In this document: piece after piece, positions 10,501 to 17,584 of the stretch
How positions within the stretch are numbered: the first letter of the stretch is position 1
How the letters are laid out: the number at the start of each line of letters is the position of its first letter
Source of the DNA: M3007 sp044347755
GTDB lineage: Bacteria; Bacteroidota; Bacteroidia; Chitinophagales; Saprospiraceae
Assembly (NCBI GenBank): GCA_044347755.1
Contig: JBIKUE010000010.1
Coordinates: 1-64,000 of the forward strand
DNA length: 64,000 bases
Direction of reading: 5' to 3'
The notes under the pieces: model-generated
Told to the model about the DNA's origin: nothing
What the model saw: the letters and a program-made list of their open reading frames with translations, nothing else
Databases searched by the model: none
Made by a program: the position numbers and the translations under genes

Positions 10501-10895
10501 ATGCGTTTATCGAGCAGAGCGATTATCTGCGTGAGCGTCGTGGCCAATATGCTGAGCGCAACGGCATTTTGTTCCCAATCCTGCACCGCTTTGATCTATC
10601 TGTTACACAGGAGTTCTTTATCAAAGTTGGTGGCAAACGCAACACCATTCAGCTTCGTGCAGATATCCTGAACGCAGCTAACCTGATTAACAGCGAATGG
10701 GGTTTGGGCAACAACTTTACTACAGACCGTCCACTTTCTGCTGCTGGTACTACTACGGATGGCGTTCCACAATTCCGTATGGCTACTCAAACCATCAACG
10801 GTGTTCCGGAACTTCTTCGCGATTCTTTCGTGAAAAGCAAAACCCAATTTGATGTTTGGGTTGCGCAATTCGGTATCCGCTATATTTTCAATTAA
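7509..10895 (+). CDS. Oar-like TonB-dependent outer-membrane receptor
   Basis: 1128 residues from ATG 7509. Signal peptide about 1-30 (ends SLFAQ), then a carboxypeptidase-regulatory-like beta domain (about 31-110, STISGVVTDKSGEALIGATV and SGRYTLPAV), a plug (about 120-240, with SINSITKYNPNGN, RLNNFTIDGSVFNNG and SLDAIEELQVNVAPFDVRQ), and a large 22-strand-type barrel ending FGIRYIFN. This order and length fit the Oar-like receptors of Bacteroidota and Myxococcus rather than SusC: there is no SusD partner beside it. It should take up or export a bulky substrate across the outer membrane with TonB energy; the substrate is unknown. A strong terminator follows. Well expressed by the look of its regular codon use, which is an inference. 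Confidence 0.9.
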   Translation: MNHFTLRFNVGKLMAVLVILLCSASLFAQVTTSTISGVVTDKSGEALIGATVVATHTPTNTRYGTATNASGRYTLPAVRVGGPFSLTVSYTGYENQTQDGIYTSLGTATNVDFSMAESGTVLDEVTIAANRNDIFSSDRTGAATTFDRKQLAAIPTTGARSINSITKYNPNGNGNSFGGQDSRLNNFTIDGSVFNNGFGLGTDAQAGGRTGSTAISLDAIEELQVNVAPFDVRQTGFVGSGLNAVTRTGKNEFFGTAFFNFRKSDDSGLFNGTKIGDTKPTISTFDEKVFGVSFGGPIIKNKLFFFANYESQRQTTPATTWVADGSPLDIPGANVTRVLASDLDQLSSYLKEKYRYETGPYENYDNLTESDKFLVRLDWNINDKNKLTLRYTHHNSVSDVLISNSNSAGAGNRRTLFTAMSYQNSGYLIGDNTRSAVAELNTQISNTVHNTFSAGYDYQNEDRQYKNFPDGQSPFPTIDILKDGATYISVGFDPFTPNNLLDYGTLHFTDNVSIYKDKHTFTVGANFEQYKSNNLFFPASNGVYVFDSLAQFYAASEFSLNNPNADTTAVLYNRFQYRYSALDGAALPLQTLKVNRYDVYAQDEFQVNKRFKLIYGIRAGLIDFDDTGLSNATVDNQDYTDENGNRGYKLKTGKLPDAKILWEPRLGFNWDVFGNKKTQVRGGSGVFTGRPPYVWVSNTIGNNGVLTGFIDRSGNATKSYKFTNETGIFTPDVPTLPSTFDIAATDNSYRFPQVWKNNLAIDQKLPFGLIASLELMYNRNVNAVRYFDANLEDPIGNFAGPDKRARYAGNDNGVRINDNISRAAVMTTTNQGDYTAATIKLEYPSKKGLYGMVAHTYSKATDLMSAGSIAAGSWTGARSVNGNNDLGLSWADQDAPGRTVGLLGYRLEYGGDFGGATAFTLGYVGERRGFNGNINSARLSYVYAGDMNGDRVSNNDLLFVPNSASELNFRDLTVSYKDAAGVTQSRTFNATEQAAAFDAFIEQSDYLRERRGQYAERNGILFPILHRFDLSVTQEFFIKVGGKRNTIQLRADILNAANLINSEWGLGNNFTTDRPLSAAGTTTDGVPQFRMATQTINGVPELLRDSFVKSKTQFDVWVAQFGIRYIFN

Positions 10896-10925
10896 TGGAT
10901 TGATTCCATCCGGTTGGAAAACCCT

Positions 10926-10967
10926 CGCCCTGTATCGCCTCAAGCGGTACAGGGCGTTTTTCTTTCG
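10926..10967 (+). terminator. Rho-independent terminator of the TonB receptor
   Basis: A 13-bp stem (10926-10938 with 10944-10956, one G-U pair) closes a 5-base loop CTCAA and runs directly into TTTTTCTTTC. It is a textbook intrinsic terminator. Confidence 0.93.
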
Positions 10968-10995
10968 GTATTTTATCATTAGCCTGATACCTTTG
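10963..10995 (+). promoter_or_regulatory. trmD promoter overlapping the upstream terminator tail
   Basis: TACCTTTG at 10988-10995 matches the -7 consensus exactly. TTTC at 10963-10966, inside the T tract of the preceding terminator, stands 21 bases before it and could serve as a weak -33. Only four bases separate the -7 element from the trmD ATG at 11000. Confidence 0.5.
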
Positions 10996-10999
10996 CATT

Positions 11000-11689
11000 A
11001 TGCGCTTTGATATCATTTCTGTGGTTCCGGAGTTACTGGAAAGTCCGCTCAACCATTCTATAATGCAGCGGGCCAAGGACAAAGGCTTACTGGAAGTTTA
11101 CGTACACGATTTACGTGAATTTGGTTTAGGTAAACATCGTCAGGTAGATGACTATCAGTTTGGTGGCGGAGCAGGCATGGTCATGAAACCAGAGCCTTTG
11201 GCTGCCTGCCTGGATAAACTCCTTAAAGAGCGTTCCTATGATGCCATTATTTACACTACACCTGATGGTCAACGATTGGAACAAAATATTTGTAATCAAC
11301 TGAGTTTAAAAGATAATGTAATCATCATTTGCGGACATTATAAAGGCATTGACGACCGTATCCGTCAACGGTATGTTACCATGGAGTTGAGCATCGGCGA
11401 TTATGTATTATCTGGCGGTGAACTTGCAGCCGTCGTTTTGGTAGACGCAGTAGGCCGATTAATACCCGGGGTTCTGAATGACGAAACCTCTGCGTTGTTT
11501 GATAGTTTTCAGGATGATCTGCTGGCGCCTCCGGTATATACGCGGCCAGCGGTATGGGAAGGGATGGAAGTGCCGGAAATCTTACTTTCCGGGCATGAAA
11601 AAAACATTGGGGACTGGCGTTACGAACAAAGTGTAGAACGCACCAAACTTCGCAGGCCAGATATTTGGGAAAGACATAAGGGAGATTAA
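11000..11689 (+). CDS. trmD: tRNA (guanine-37-N1)-methyltransferase
   Basis: 229 residues, the usual TrmD length. It methylates N1 of G37 next to the anticodon with S-adenosylmethionine, preventing +1 frameshifts. Visible family motifs are MRFDIISVVPELLESPL at the start, VDDYQFGGGAGMVMKPEPL (about 50-68), the trefoil-knot region IIICGHYKGIDDRIRQR (about 110-126), and SIGDYVLSGGELAAVVLVDA (about 131-150). In many bacteria trmD sits with rpsP, rimM and rplS; here it stands alone with its own apparent promoter. The ATG at 11000 lies four bases after a -7 element, so the message may have no leader. Confidence 0.97.
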   Translation: MRFDIISVVPELLESPLNHSIMQRAKDKGLLEVYVHDLREFGLGKHRQVDDYQFGGGAGMVMKPEPLAACLDKLLKERSYDAIIYTTPDGQRLEQNICNQLSLKDNVIIICGHYKGIDDRIRQRYVTMELSIGDYVLSGGELAAVVLVDAVGRLIPGVLNDETSALFDSFQDDLLAPPVYTRPAVWEGMEVPEILLSGHEKNIGDWRYEQSVERTKLRRPDIWERHKGD

Positions 11690-11711
11690 AAAAACACAAT
11701 TTGTTAATTAA

Positions 11712-11743
11712 TTTGCATATAAAAACATATTGTTTTATTTTTG
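11712..11743 (+). promoter_or_regulatory. Promoter of the zinc-ribbon gene
   Basis: TTTG at 11712-11715 and TATTTTTG at 11736-11743 are separated by 20 bases, a full match to the Bacteroidota TTG-N19-21-TAnnTTTG arrangement. It places the RNA start near 11750, ahead of the ATG at 11780, and rules out a TTG start at 11741. Confidence 0.7.
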
Positions 11744-11779
11744 CCTGCCCAATTGGGGGATTTACTCAATTTATCCACT

Positions 11780-12766
11780 ATGGCCATGCAACTTTGTCCA
11801 AATTGTGCAGCAGATATCATTCCCGGCTCCAAATTTTGTAACCGTTGCGGGGATAAAATTTCAGAACGTACCAAGCCTTGTCCTGCCTGTCAGGAACAGA
11901 GTCCGTTGACTTCTGTTTTTTGTCATCATTGCGGCTTTCATTTTGAAGGGCAAAAAGGCCGTGTTGAAAAACGATATGAACCAATATTTCCACTTGATTT
12001 TGATCCCGGAACCCTTACCGAGCAGGTTAAAGCATTATTTTTTAGAAGCTTACGCAGACGTGTAGAAGAAGAACATACCCCTGAAAAATATAGTGATTAT
12101 GTGGAGCGCTTTTATCAGTCACGATTCAGGGAAATATATGAATTGCGTGCGGAACAAATTGCAGAGGATGCACTAATCCAATGGGGTCGGTTTGGATCTG
12201 AAGGATTGCCGGAGATAGACCAACGCATAGGACGTTCCTTCGACGGCCTTCTGGATTTTTTTATCATCCAATATTGTCCTGATCTGAACGGGGTGCTACT
12301 TCCGCCTGCCATTTTGAAATACGAAAAAGCACAAAACGGCAAAGCAGATCTAGGGTCCATGATCCGGGATTTCCTGGACTTTGATCGGGAGCAAGAGGTA
12401 TTCTATTTTGATTTTATCTCTATGCGGGGGGAACTGCTATCCAATGCCTGTAAAAGTTTCCTGTTCGCCGAACGCCAGGAAAAAGTCTATTTTATCTGTG
12501 ACCTTTCCTTAAAAGGAACCTGTAAAGAAGGTTTTGCATTAACTGACCGGGGCATTTACTGGAGAGCGCCGTTTGACAAAGCCAGAAGGTGTGGTTATAA
12601 AGAAATCAGGGAGGTAAAAAAACACAAAGACTGGATCACAATCAATGATCATTTTTTTACAGCCAACCCATCTCTAAACCTTAAACTACTCAAGTTACTC
12701 AAAAAACTGAAAGGCTGGCATCAACCAGTTTACGTAAAAAAAGAGGTTGAAGAAATGAAGGCCTGA
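11780..12766 (+). CDS. Double zinc-ribbon protein of unknown function
   Basis: 328 residues from ATG 11780 (a second ATG at 11786 is equally possible). The N-terminus carries two four-cysteine ribbons: CPNC...CNRCG (about 5-24) and CPAC...CHHCG (about 35-55). A long helical acidic/basic region follows (about 65-220), and a C-terminal beta-rich domain with ALTDRGIYWRAPF and KKHKDWITINDHFFTA (about 255-300) that resembles bacterial PH-like domains reporting on cofactor or membrane binding. No signal peptide or membrane helix is seen, so it is probably cytoplasmic. It has its own promoter and precedes tRNA-His. The PH-like comparison is tentative. Confidence 0.65.
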   Translation: MAMQLCPNCAADIIPGSKFCNRCGDKISERTKPCPACQEQSPLTSVFCHHCGFHFEGQKGRVEKRYEPIFPLDFDPGTLTEQVKALFFRSLRRRVEEEHTPEKYSDYVERFYQSRFREIYELRAEQIAEDALIQWGRFGSEGLPEIDQRIGRSFDGLLDFFIIQYCPDLNGVLLPPAILKYEKAQNGKADLGSMIRDFLDFDREQEVFYFDFISMRGELLSNACKSFLFAERQEKVYFICDLSLKGTCKEGFALTDRGIYWRAPFDKARRCGYKEIREVKKHKDWITINDHFFTANPSLNLKLLKLLKKLKGWHQPVYVKKEVEEMKA

Positions 12767-12796
12767 AACTTTTTTAAATTTTCCGGGGTTTGATTG

Positions 12797-12828
12797 TTGA
12801 ATAATTTCTCTCAGACCCATTATATTTG
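12797..12828 (+). promoter_or_regulatory. Promoter of tRNA-His
   Basis: TTG at 12797-12799, a 21-base spacer, and TATATTTG at 12821-12828 match the Bacteroidota promoter consensus. The RNA start would fall near 12834, shortly before the tRNA at 12846. Confidence 0.65.
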
Positions 12829-12845
12829 CACCCGCTTAAGCAAAT

Positions 12846-12920
<75 letters not shown>

Positions 12921-12925
12921 CTCTT

Positions 12926-12960
12926 AAAAAAAGACGTTGCGAATTCGCGACGTCTTTTTT
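12926..12960. terminator. Bidirectional terminator between tRNA-His and the DUF1573 gene
   Basis: A 10-bp stem (12932-12941 with 12946-12955, one G-U pair) with an AATT loop is flanked by six A on the left and at least six T on the right. It can stop the tRNA transcript on the plus strand and the DUF1573 transcript on the minus strand. Confidence 0.92.
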
Positions 12961-13003
12961 ATTTTGATCCTATTGGAAAGCTTCAATCTGAAGGTTTGAC
13001 AAA

Positions 13004-13480
13004 TCATCCTTTAACGGGATTAACCATACCTTTAAGCATAATCTTGGTCTCGTTAGGGTAGGTATTTGCCGTTACAGTAATTGTTTTTTTCTGCTCCTTT
13101 ATCTTCCCTTCAGTATCAAATTTCGCTTTGATTTCTCCAGTTCCTCCAGGCGGAATAGGTTCTTCCGGCCATTCAGGGACTGTGCAACCACATGAAGATC
13201 GGCATTTTAGGATTGTGAGCGGGATTTTGCCTGTGTTAGTAAACCGAAAAGTGTGTTCCACCACATCTCCTTCATTAACTGTTCCAAAGTCAAAGTCTTT
13301 TTCTTCAAAAACAATACGAGCCAATTGGTTGGTATCCATTGGCATGTTGGCAGAGGCAGGATTGCGAATCAATTCACTATTTGGACCAAGTGCTTTATTT
13401 TCTTGTGTACTGGTATCGTTTTGACAACAAACCAAAATGAGCACGAGCAAAAACATGGAATAAGGCAAAAACTTCATCAT
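13004..13480 (-). CDS. DUF1573 lipoprotein
   Basis: 158 residues. Signal peptide with a lipobox-like LILVCC (cysteine about 18-19), a short linker, and an Ig-like DUF1573 domain (about 55-155) with the hallmarks FDFGTVNEGDVVEHTFRFTN and SSCGCTVPEWPEEPIPPG. DUF1573 proteins are common lipoproteins or periplasmic proteins of Bacteroidota; the fold resembles ASH/MSP-type domains and the role is not known. The gene is divergent from aroK, with facing -7 elements in the 75-base gap. ATG at 13480 or 13477 are both possible. Confidence 0.9.
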   Translation of the reverse strand: MMKFLPYSMFLLVLILVCCQNDTSTQENKALGPNSELIRNPASANMPMDTNQLARIVFEEKDFDFGTVNEGDVVEHTFRFTNTGKIPLTILKCRSSCGCTVPEWPEEPIPPGGTGEIKAKFDTEGKIKEQKKTITVTANTYPNETKIMLKGMVNPVKG

Positions 13481-13520
13481 AGTTGTAGTGTTTAATTGGT
13501 TGATTCAATATCCGGGAAGG

Positions 13521-13528
13521 CAAAGGTA
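13521..13528 (-). promoter_or_regulatory. -7 element of the DUF1573 gene
   Basis: TACCTTTG on the minus strand, 40 bases before the ATG at 13480. Together with the plus-strand copy at 13536-13543 it forms a perfect inverted repeat. Confidence 0.6.
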
Positions 13529-13535
13529 AGATGCC

Positions 13536-13543
13536 TACCTTTG
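13536..13543 (+). promoter_or_regulatory. -7 element of aroK
   Basis: TACCTTTG on the plus strand, 12 bases before the aroK ATG at 13556. Its position excludes the longer frame that begins at 13496. Confidence 0.6.
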
Positions 13544-13555
13544 GCCACAAAAGAT

Positions 13556-14092
13556 ATGCAAAAACACCGGCACTTATTTCTGATCGGTTTTATGGGAAGT
13601 GGCAAGTCCTATTGGGGAAACAAACTCTCTGCGGTTTCCAAAATGCCTTTCATTGACTTAGACGATCAGATCAGCAAGCAGGTTGGTAAAACCATTCCTG
13701 AAATCTTTGTTGATCAGGGAGAAACCGGGTTTAGAACATTGGAGCGTAATCAATTACTACAAATTAGCACACTCGAATCCCCAACTATCATTGCAACCGG
13801 CGGAGGTACGCCCTGCTTTTTCGACAATTTGGACATAATGAAAGCATGGGGCATAACGGTTTACCTTAAGGCAACCCAAGAACTTCTTGCAACGAGATTG
13901 CTTCCGCAAAAAACGGGTCGTCCTTTAATATCAGGAATTGACAATCCTGATCTTCCAGCATTTATTCAGGAAAAACTGGACCAACGGGAGCCTTTTTACT
14001 TAAAGGCTGATGTTGTTTTGACGCTTCAAACCGGCAGTGAAAATCTTCTTCCCGCATTAATTCATCTGGCAGACACCCTAAACGCAAGTTAG
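13556..14092 (+). CDS. aroK: Shikimate kinase
   Basis: 178 residues from ATG 13556, the usual size for the family. It phosphorylates shikimate at the 3-OH with ATP, the fifth step of the chorismate pathway. The Walker A loop LIGFMGSGKSYWG is near residues 8-20, the shikimate-binding aspartate lies in FIDLDDQI (about 31-38), the arginine in TGFRTLE (about 56-62), and the GGGTP loop near 78-82. The lid region holds LLPQKTGRPL. Its 3' end overlaps the convergent recQ gene by 15 bases. Confidence 0.93.
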   Translation: MQKHRHLFLIGFMGSGKSYWGNKLSAVSKMPFIDLDDQISKQVGKTIPEIFVDQGETGFRTLERNQLLQISTLESPTIIATGGGTPCFFDNLDIMKAWGITVYLKATQELLATRLLPQKTGRPLISGIDNPDLPAFIQEKLDQREPFYLKADVVLTLQTGSENLLPALIHLADTLNAS

Positions 14093-15976
14093 CCGCTCCT
14101 GCTCATCTATGACCAACTTCCCTTCGCTTACTAAAAAATTGAGCACCTGAGTCACCATCTCGTGCCTTTTAGGAGCAAAAGCCTGTAAAACCTCTTCCAC
14201 AGAAAGTGACTCATGTTTCAGCACTGCCCGGATTTTCTTTTCATAAGTAGTAAAATCTGTTGCAACATTTGCCGGCTTGTGGCGTCCGGTACAAACATCA
14301 CAAATTCCGCAAACAGGACTATCGGCTTCTCCAAAATAACGTAACAGTTGTTGGCTGCGACAAACATGGTCTTCAGCAAACTGAATGGCTTTGTTCAATC
14401 GATCTTCTGCGCGTTTTTTTCTGGTTGTAAAAGCATCCAAATCAATAGTAAGGTTTTCTGCGCCAACTCGTTCCCGTATAAAAGTTAGTTGTGGCTTATC
14501 TTTTTTAGGCTCATAAACCAATACCTCATCTCTGTGCGCGGCCTGGAGAATCTTGCAAACGGCATCCTTTGACATATTGGCATATTTTGCGATTGCAGAT
14601 TCACTGACGTCAACAAAATCTGTTTGAAGCCCGGGGTATGCCCGTAGTAAGGTTTTCAATACGGTATCAGCCTGTCTGTTTCTCAATTGGTAATCGTAAA
14701 TCCCTTCTCTACTGGCTGTAATCAGCATTCGGGCTGGCGCCACTGCTGCTTCGCTCATGGCAATCCAGCCTTCCAGCTCCAAAACCCTAAGTGCAGCATG
14801 GGCTGATGGCTGCTCCAACTTATAGGTTTGACAAAAATGGGAGAGCTCAAAATCAAAACTTTCTCCCAAACCGGCGCCAATAGCCAACTGTGTATAACTC
14901 CCTAAAGCCTGATATACCATGCGGATCTTATCCATAGAAGGATATGAAGTCTGTAATTGATATCGCAGGTTGACACCATCGCCCGGCGTGTACAGAAGTG
15001 TTGCATATGATTTGAGGCCGTCACGCCCACCTCTGCCTGCTTCCTGAAAATATCCCTCTAAAGTTTCCGGCAATTGCAAGTGAACCACAATCCTTACATC
15101 CGGCTTATCTATACCCATCCCAAAGGCATTGGTACAAACAATAATCCTTATTTTGCCTTCCAACCACGCATCCTGACGTGCATTTCGTTCCTCAGGTAAT
15201 AATCCTGCATGATAATAGTCCGCACTGATCTTGTGCTGCTGTAAAAACTGTGCGATTTCCTTGGTTTCACCACGGCTCCTAACATATACAATACCTGTAC
15301 CTGGAACCCGTTTCAAAATGTCCAATAATTTATCCCTTTTACGATCCTCATAAAGCACAGAATACGATAAATTCTTTCGCAAAAAGCTCTGCTGAAAGAC
15401 GTTCTTATCCCTAAACACCAACTTTTCCTGAATATCCTCTACAACATCAGTTGTTGCTGTAGCTGTTAAGGCCAGAATGGGCGTTTTGGGGATCCAGGTA
15501 CGTAAAGTGGCAATCTGAAGATATGATGGCCTGAAGTCATACCCCCATTGGCTGATACAATGAGCCTCATCTACAGCCAATAAACAAACCTTCATTCGTT
15601 TGATCCGTTCAATGGCCAATGGCGTTTTCAGTCGCTCAGGACTCAGGTACAAGAATTTATATTGCCCGTTGCAGGCGTTTTCAAAAATGATGTCAATTTG
15701 ACGTCTGCTCATTCCGGAAAAAATCGCTGCGGCTGAAATCCCACGGTTCTCCAGATTTTTCACCTGATCTTTCATTAACGCGATCAAAGGCGACACAACC
15801 AGGCAAATACCATCCAGACATAAAGCTGGAACCTGAAAGCAAATACTTTTCCCTCCTCCGGTTGGCAAGAGCGCTAGCGTATCCCTTCCATCAAGCACGG
15901 ATTGAATAATATCCTCCTGTAATGGTCGAAATGCGTCGTATTCCCAGTATTGTTTTAGAATTTCCCGTGGCAACAT
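14078..15976 (-). CDS. recQ: ATP-dependent DNA helicase RecQ
   Basis: 632 residues. A 3'-5' superfamily 2 helicase for recombination and fork repair. Walker A LLPTGGGKS is at about 36-44, the DEAH box AVDEAHCISQWGYDFRPSY at 134-152, and motif VI QEAGRGGRDG near 313-322. The RecQ zinc site follows with cysteines in the CRSQQLLRYFG and CGICDVC segments (about 540-565), and a winged-helix region ends the protein. The usual HRDC domain appears reduced or replaced by the short C-terminal tail. It is the last gene of the minus-strand operon that begins with the ABC exporter, 27 bases after the glycosyltransferase. Confidence 0.95.
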   Translation of the reverse strand: MLPREILKQYWEYDAFRPLQEDIIQSVLDGRDTLALLPTGGGKSICFQVPALCLDGICLVVSPLIALMKDQVKNLENRGISAAAIFSGMSRRQIDIIFENACNGQYKFLYLSPERLKTPLAIERIKRMKVCLLAVDEAHCISQWGYDFRPSYLQIATLRTWIPKTPILALTATATTDVVEDIQEKLVFRDKNVFQQSFLRKNLSYSVLYEDRKRDKLLDILKRVPGTGIVYVRSRGETKEIAQFLQQHKISADYYHAGLLPEERNARQDAWLEGKIRIIVCTNAFGMGIDKPDVRIVVHLQLPETLEGYFQEAGRGGRDGLKSYATLLYTPGDGVNLRYQLQTSYPSMDKIRMVYQALGSYTQLAIGAGLGESFDFELSHFCQTYKLEQPSAHAALRVLELEGWIAMSEAAVAPARMLITASREGIYDYQLRNRQADTVLKTLLRAYPGLQTDFVDVSESAIAKYANMSKDAVCKILQAAHRDEVLVYEPKKDKPQLTFIRERVGAENLTIDLDAFTTRKKRAEDRLNKAIQFAEDHVCRSQQLLRYFGEADSPVCGICDVCTGRHKPANVATDFTTYEKKIRAVLKHESLSVEEVLQAFAPKRHEMVTQVLNFLVSEGKLVIDEQERLTCV

Positions 15977-16003
15977 AACATATGAACTTGTTAATGAACA
16001 AGC

Positions 16004-16966
16004 TCAAAACCTCCGCACTGACTCAATGATGTACAATGGGCGGTTTTTAATCTCACTGTAAATATTGGAAAGATAAATCGACATCACGTATAAAATCAAG
16101 CAGGTAAGTGCAAAAAACACAGACATCAAAACAACCAAAAAGGCCCAGCCTGACAGGCTTTCAACTCGTTCTCCGAAGATGTCTACACTGGTCATTTTTA
16201 CCTTTACCGCGTTAAATATAGCAATCCCCGCTACTAAAACGGAAAAGAGGAAGATCCAAAGCAAAAGGCTCCTTAAGAAAGTAGTAAATGAGGTAACGGC
16301 AACTAAAGCTGTTCTCACTTGTTCAGAAAAAGTAGCTGATGGATCGGGGTGAAGGGGTTCCATTACCTGAATGCTGGAATTCCTGTAACCCACTAACGCA
16401 TAATTGGCCTTTAGATATCTGCTATTTTCCCGAAGTCGCAGGAGCGAGTTCAATGCCCTTCGGCTGATCAGTCTGGTATGATGCGCCCATGGATCAATGC
16501 TAAGCGCTGAATACCGCTTCAAAATGAAATAAAACAGCTGGTAAAGCAAGCGTTGAGGCCATGGCAGGCGCCGCTGCTTTGCTCTTAAGTAAACAATATC
16601 AGACCCTTTTTGTGCCTGCTCCCACATTTGGGTAACAAAAGAAGGGCTCTCCGCAAAGTCGAATTCAAAAATAGTGGTGTAATCGCCATTTGCCCGGTCA
16701 AGACCAGCAAGTATCGCATTGTCCCGGTTAACTGGTGTACTCAACTGCAACAGGAAAATATGCTTTCGAACGGCTTCCGGCAGTGGTTTGATGGCTGCTT
16801 CAATAGTGTTTAGATCACACCCGTTATTGACCAGCACAAACTCATAATGGCTGAACTTCGCCTCCAATTCATCGAAAAGCCCTTCCAGCCAATCTGCAAG
16901 CAACCGAACATCATACGGTGTCTGAAGCACTCCGACAATAGAAACAAAAGATTGATATACAGCCAT
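16004..16966 (-). CDS. GtrB-like family 2 glycosyltransferase with C-terminal membrane helices
   Basis: 320 residues. The N-terminal part (1-215) is a GT-A fold with YEFVLVNNGCDLNT (about 41-54) and the motif FEFDFAES (100-107) at the position where GtrB/DPM1 relatives carry the metal- and sugar-binding acidic motif; the match is degenerate. Two membrane helices follow (about 230-255 and 272-300), as in polyprenyl-phosphate glycosyltransferases of the GtrB/ArnC type. It probably moves a sugar onto a lipid carrier at the inner membrane, or is a divergent member. It sits between an acyl-CoA thioesterase and recQ in one operon; none of these explains the substrate. Confidence 0.75.
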   Translation of the reverse strand: MAVYQSFVSIVGVLQTPYDVRLLADWLEGLFDELEAKFSHYEFVLVNNGCDLNTIEAAIKPLPEAVRKHIFLLQLSTPVNRDNAILAGLDRANGDYTTIFEFDFAESPSFVTQMWEQAQKGSDIVYLRAKQRRLPWPQRLLYQLFYFILKRYSALSIDPWAHHTRLISRRALNSLLRLRENSRYLKANYALVGYRNSSIQVMEPLHPDPSATFSEQVRTALVAVTSFTTFLRSLLLWIFLFSVLVAGIAIFNAVKVKMTSVDIFGERVESLSGWAFLVVLMSVFFALTCLILYVMSIYLSNIYSEIKNRPLYIIESVRRF

Positions 16967-17005
16967 TTATAAGAATTAAACTCAATAATAGAAGCTCCAA
17001 AAGTC

Positions 17006-17554
17006 TTAAAGATCAGTAAAAAACTGTCGCAACAAAGTGGCCTCTTTAGGCTTGATTCTACCTGAAAGAATCAGCCTTAGTTCTCTTCTTCGCGCAGCAC
17101 TATCGTACAATTGTTGCTCCTCATTAGACAGTGGCAATACCGGTGGAACATGGATGGGGTTCTTTTTCTTATCGTCTAATGCTACAAAGGTAAAATAAGC
17201 ATGGTTGCATCTTCTGGGGAGCTGACCTTTGATGTTATTGGCAAAAACCTCAACATAGATTTCTACGGAAGTATTAAATGCCCTTGTGACTGACGCTTCC
17301 AAAGTAATCACATCTCCCAAATAGATTGGATTTTGGAAAGAAATATGGTCCACCGCAGCAGTAACCACATGTGCTTCGCAGTGTTTGCCAGCGCAAATAG
17401 CACTCACAATATCCATCCAGCGCATGAGGTAACCTCCCATTAAGTGGCTCATGGGGTTAGTATCATTGGGCATAATCAGTTCCGTCATAACGGTTTTACT
17501 GTCGGCCACCTTTTTTGGGGTGAGGTTCTCTGGTTTTTTTGTTGCTTTTGCCAT
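17006..17554 (-). CDS. Hotdog-fold acyl-CoA thioesterase
   Basis: 182 residues. The segment MPNDTNPMSHLMGGYLMRWMD (about residues 29-49; the N of NDTN and the G-G of the helix are conserved) and the strand VVTAAVDHISFQNPIYLGD belong to the YciA/BFIT/ACOT7 group of hotdog thioesterases, which hydrolyse acyl-CoA to free acid and CoA. The predicted catalytic acidic residue is the D of RWMDI. A lysine-rich N-terminal tail precedes the fold. It is 30 bases downstream of the ABC exporter and 39 bases upstream of the glycosyltransferase gene on the same strand, so the four genes are probably co-transcribed. Confidence 0.9.
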   Translation of the reverse strand: MAKATKKPENLTPKKVADSKTVMTELIMPNDTNPMSHLMGGYLMRWMDIVSAICAGKHCEAHVVTAAVDHISFQNPIYLGDVITLEASVTRAFNTSVEIYVEVFANNIKGQLPRRCNHAYFTFVALDDKKKNPIHVPPVLPLSNEEQQLYDSAARRRELRLILSGRIKPKEATLLRQFFTDL

Positions 17555-17584
17555 ATTGTATTGTAAATTGTCAGTTAATAAGCC

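Noticed and set aside
13496..13555. Longer shikimate kinase starting at 13496
   Set aside because: The added residues contain the promoter palindrome and are not typical; the P-loop distance fits the ATG at 13556.
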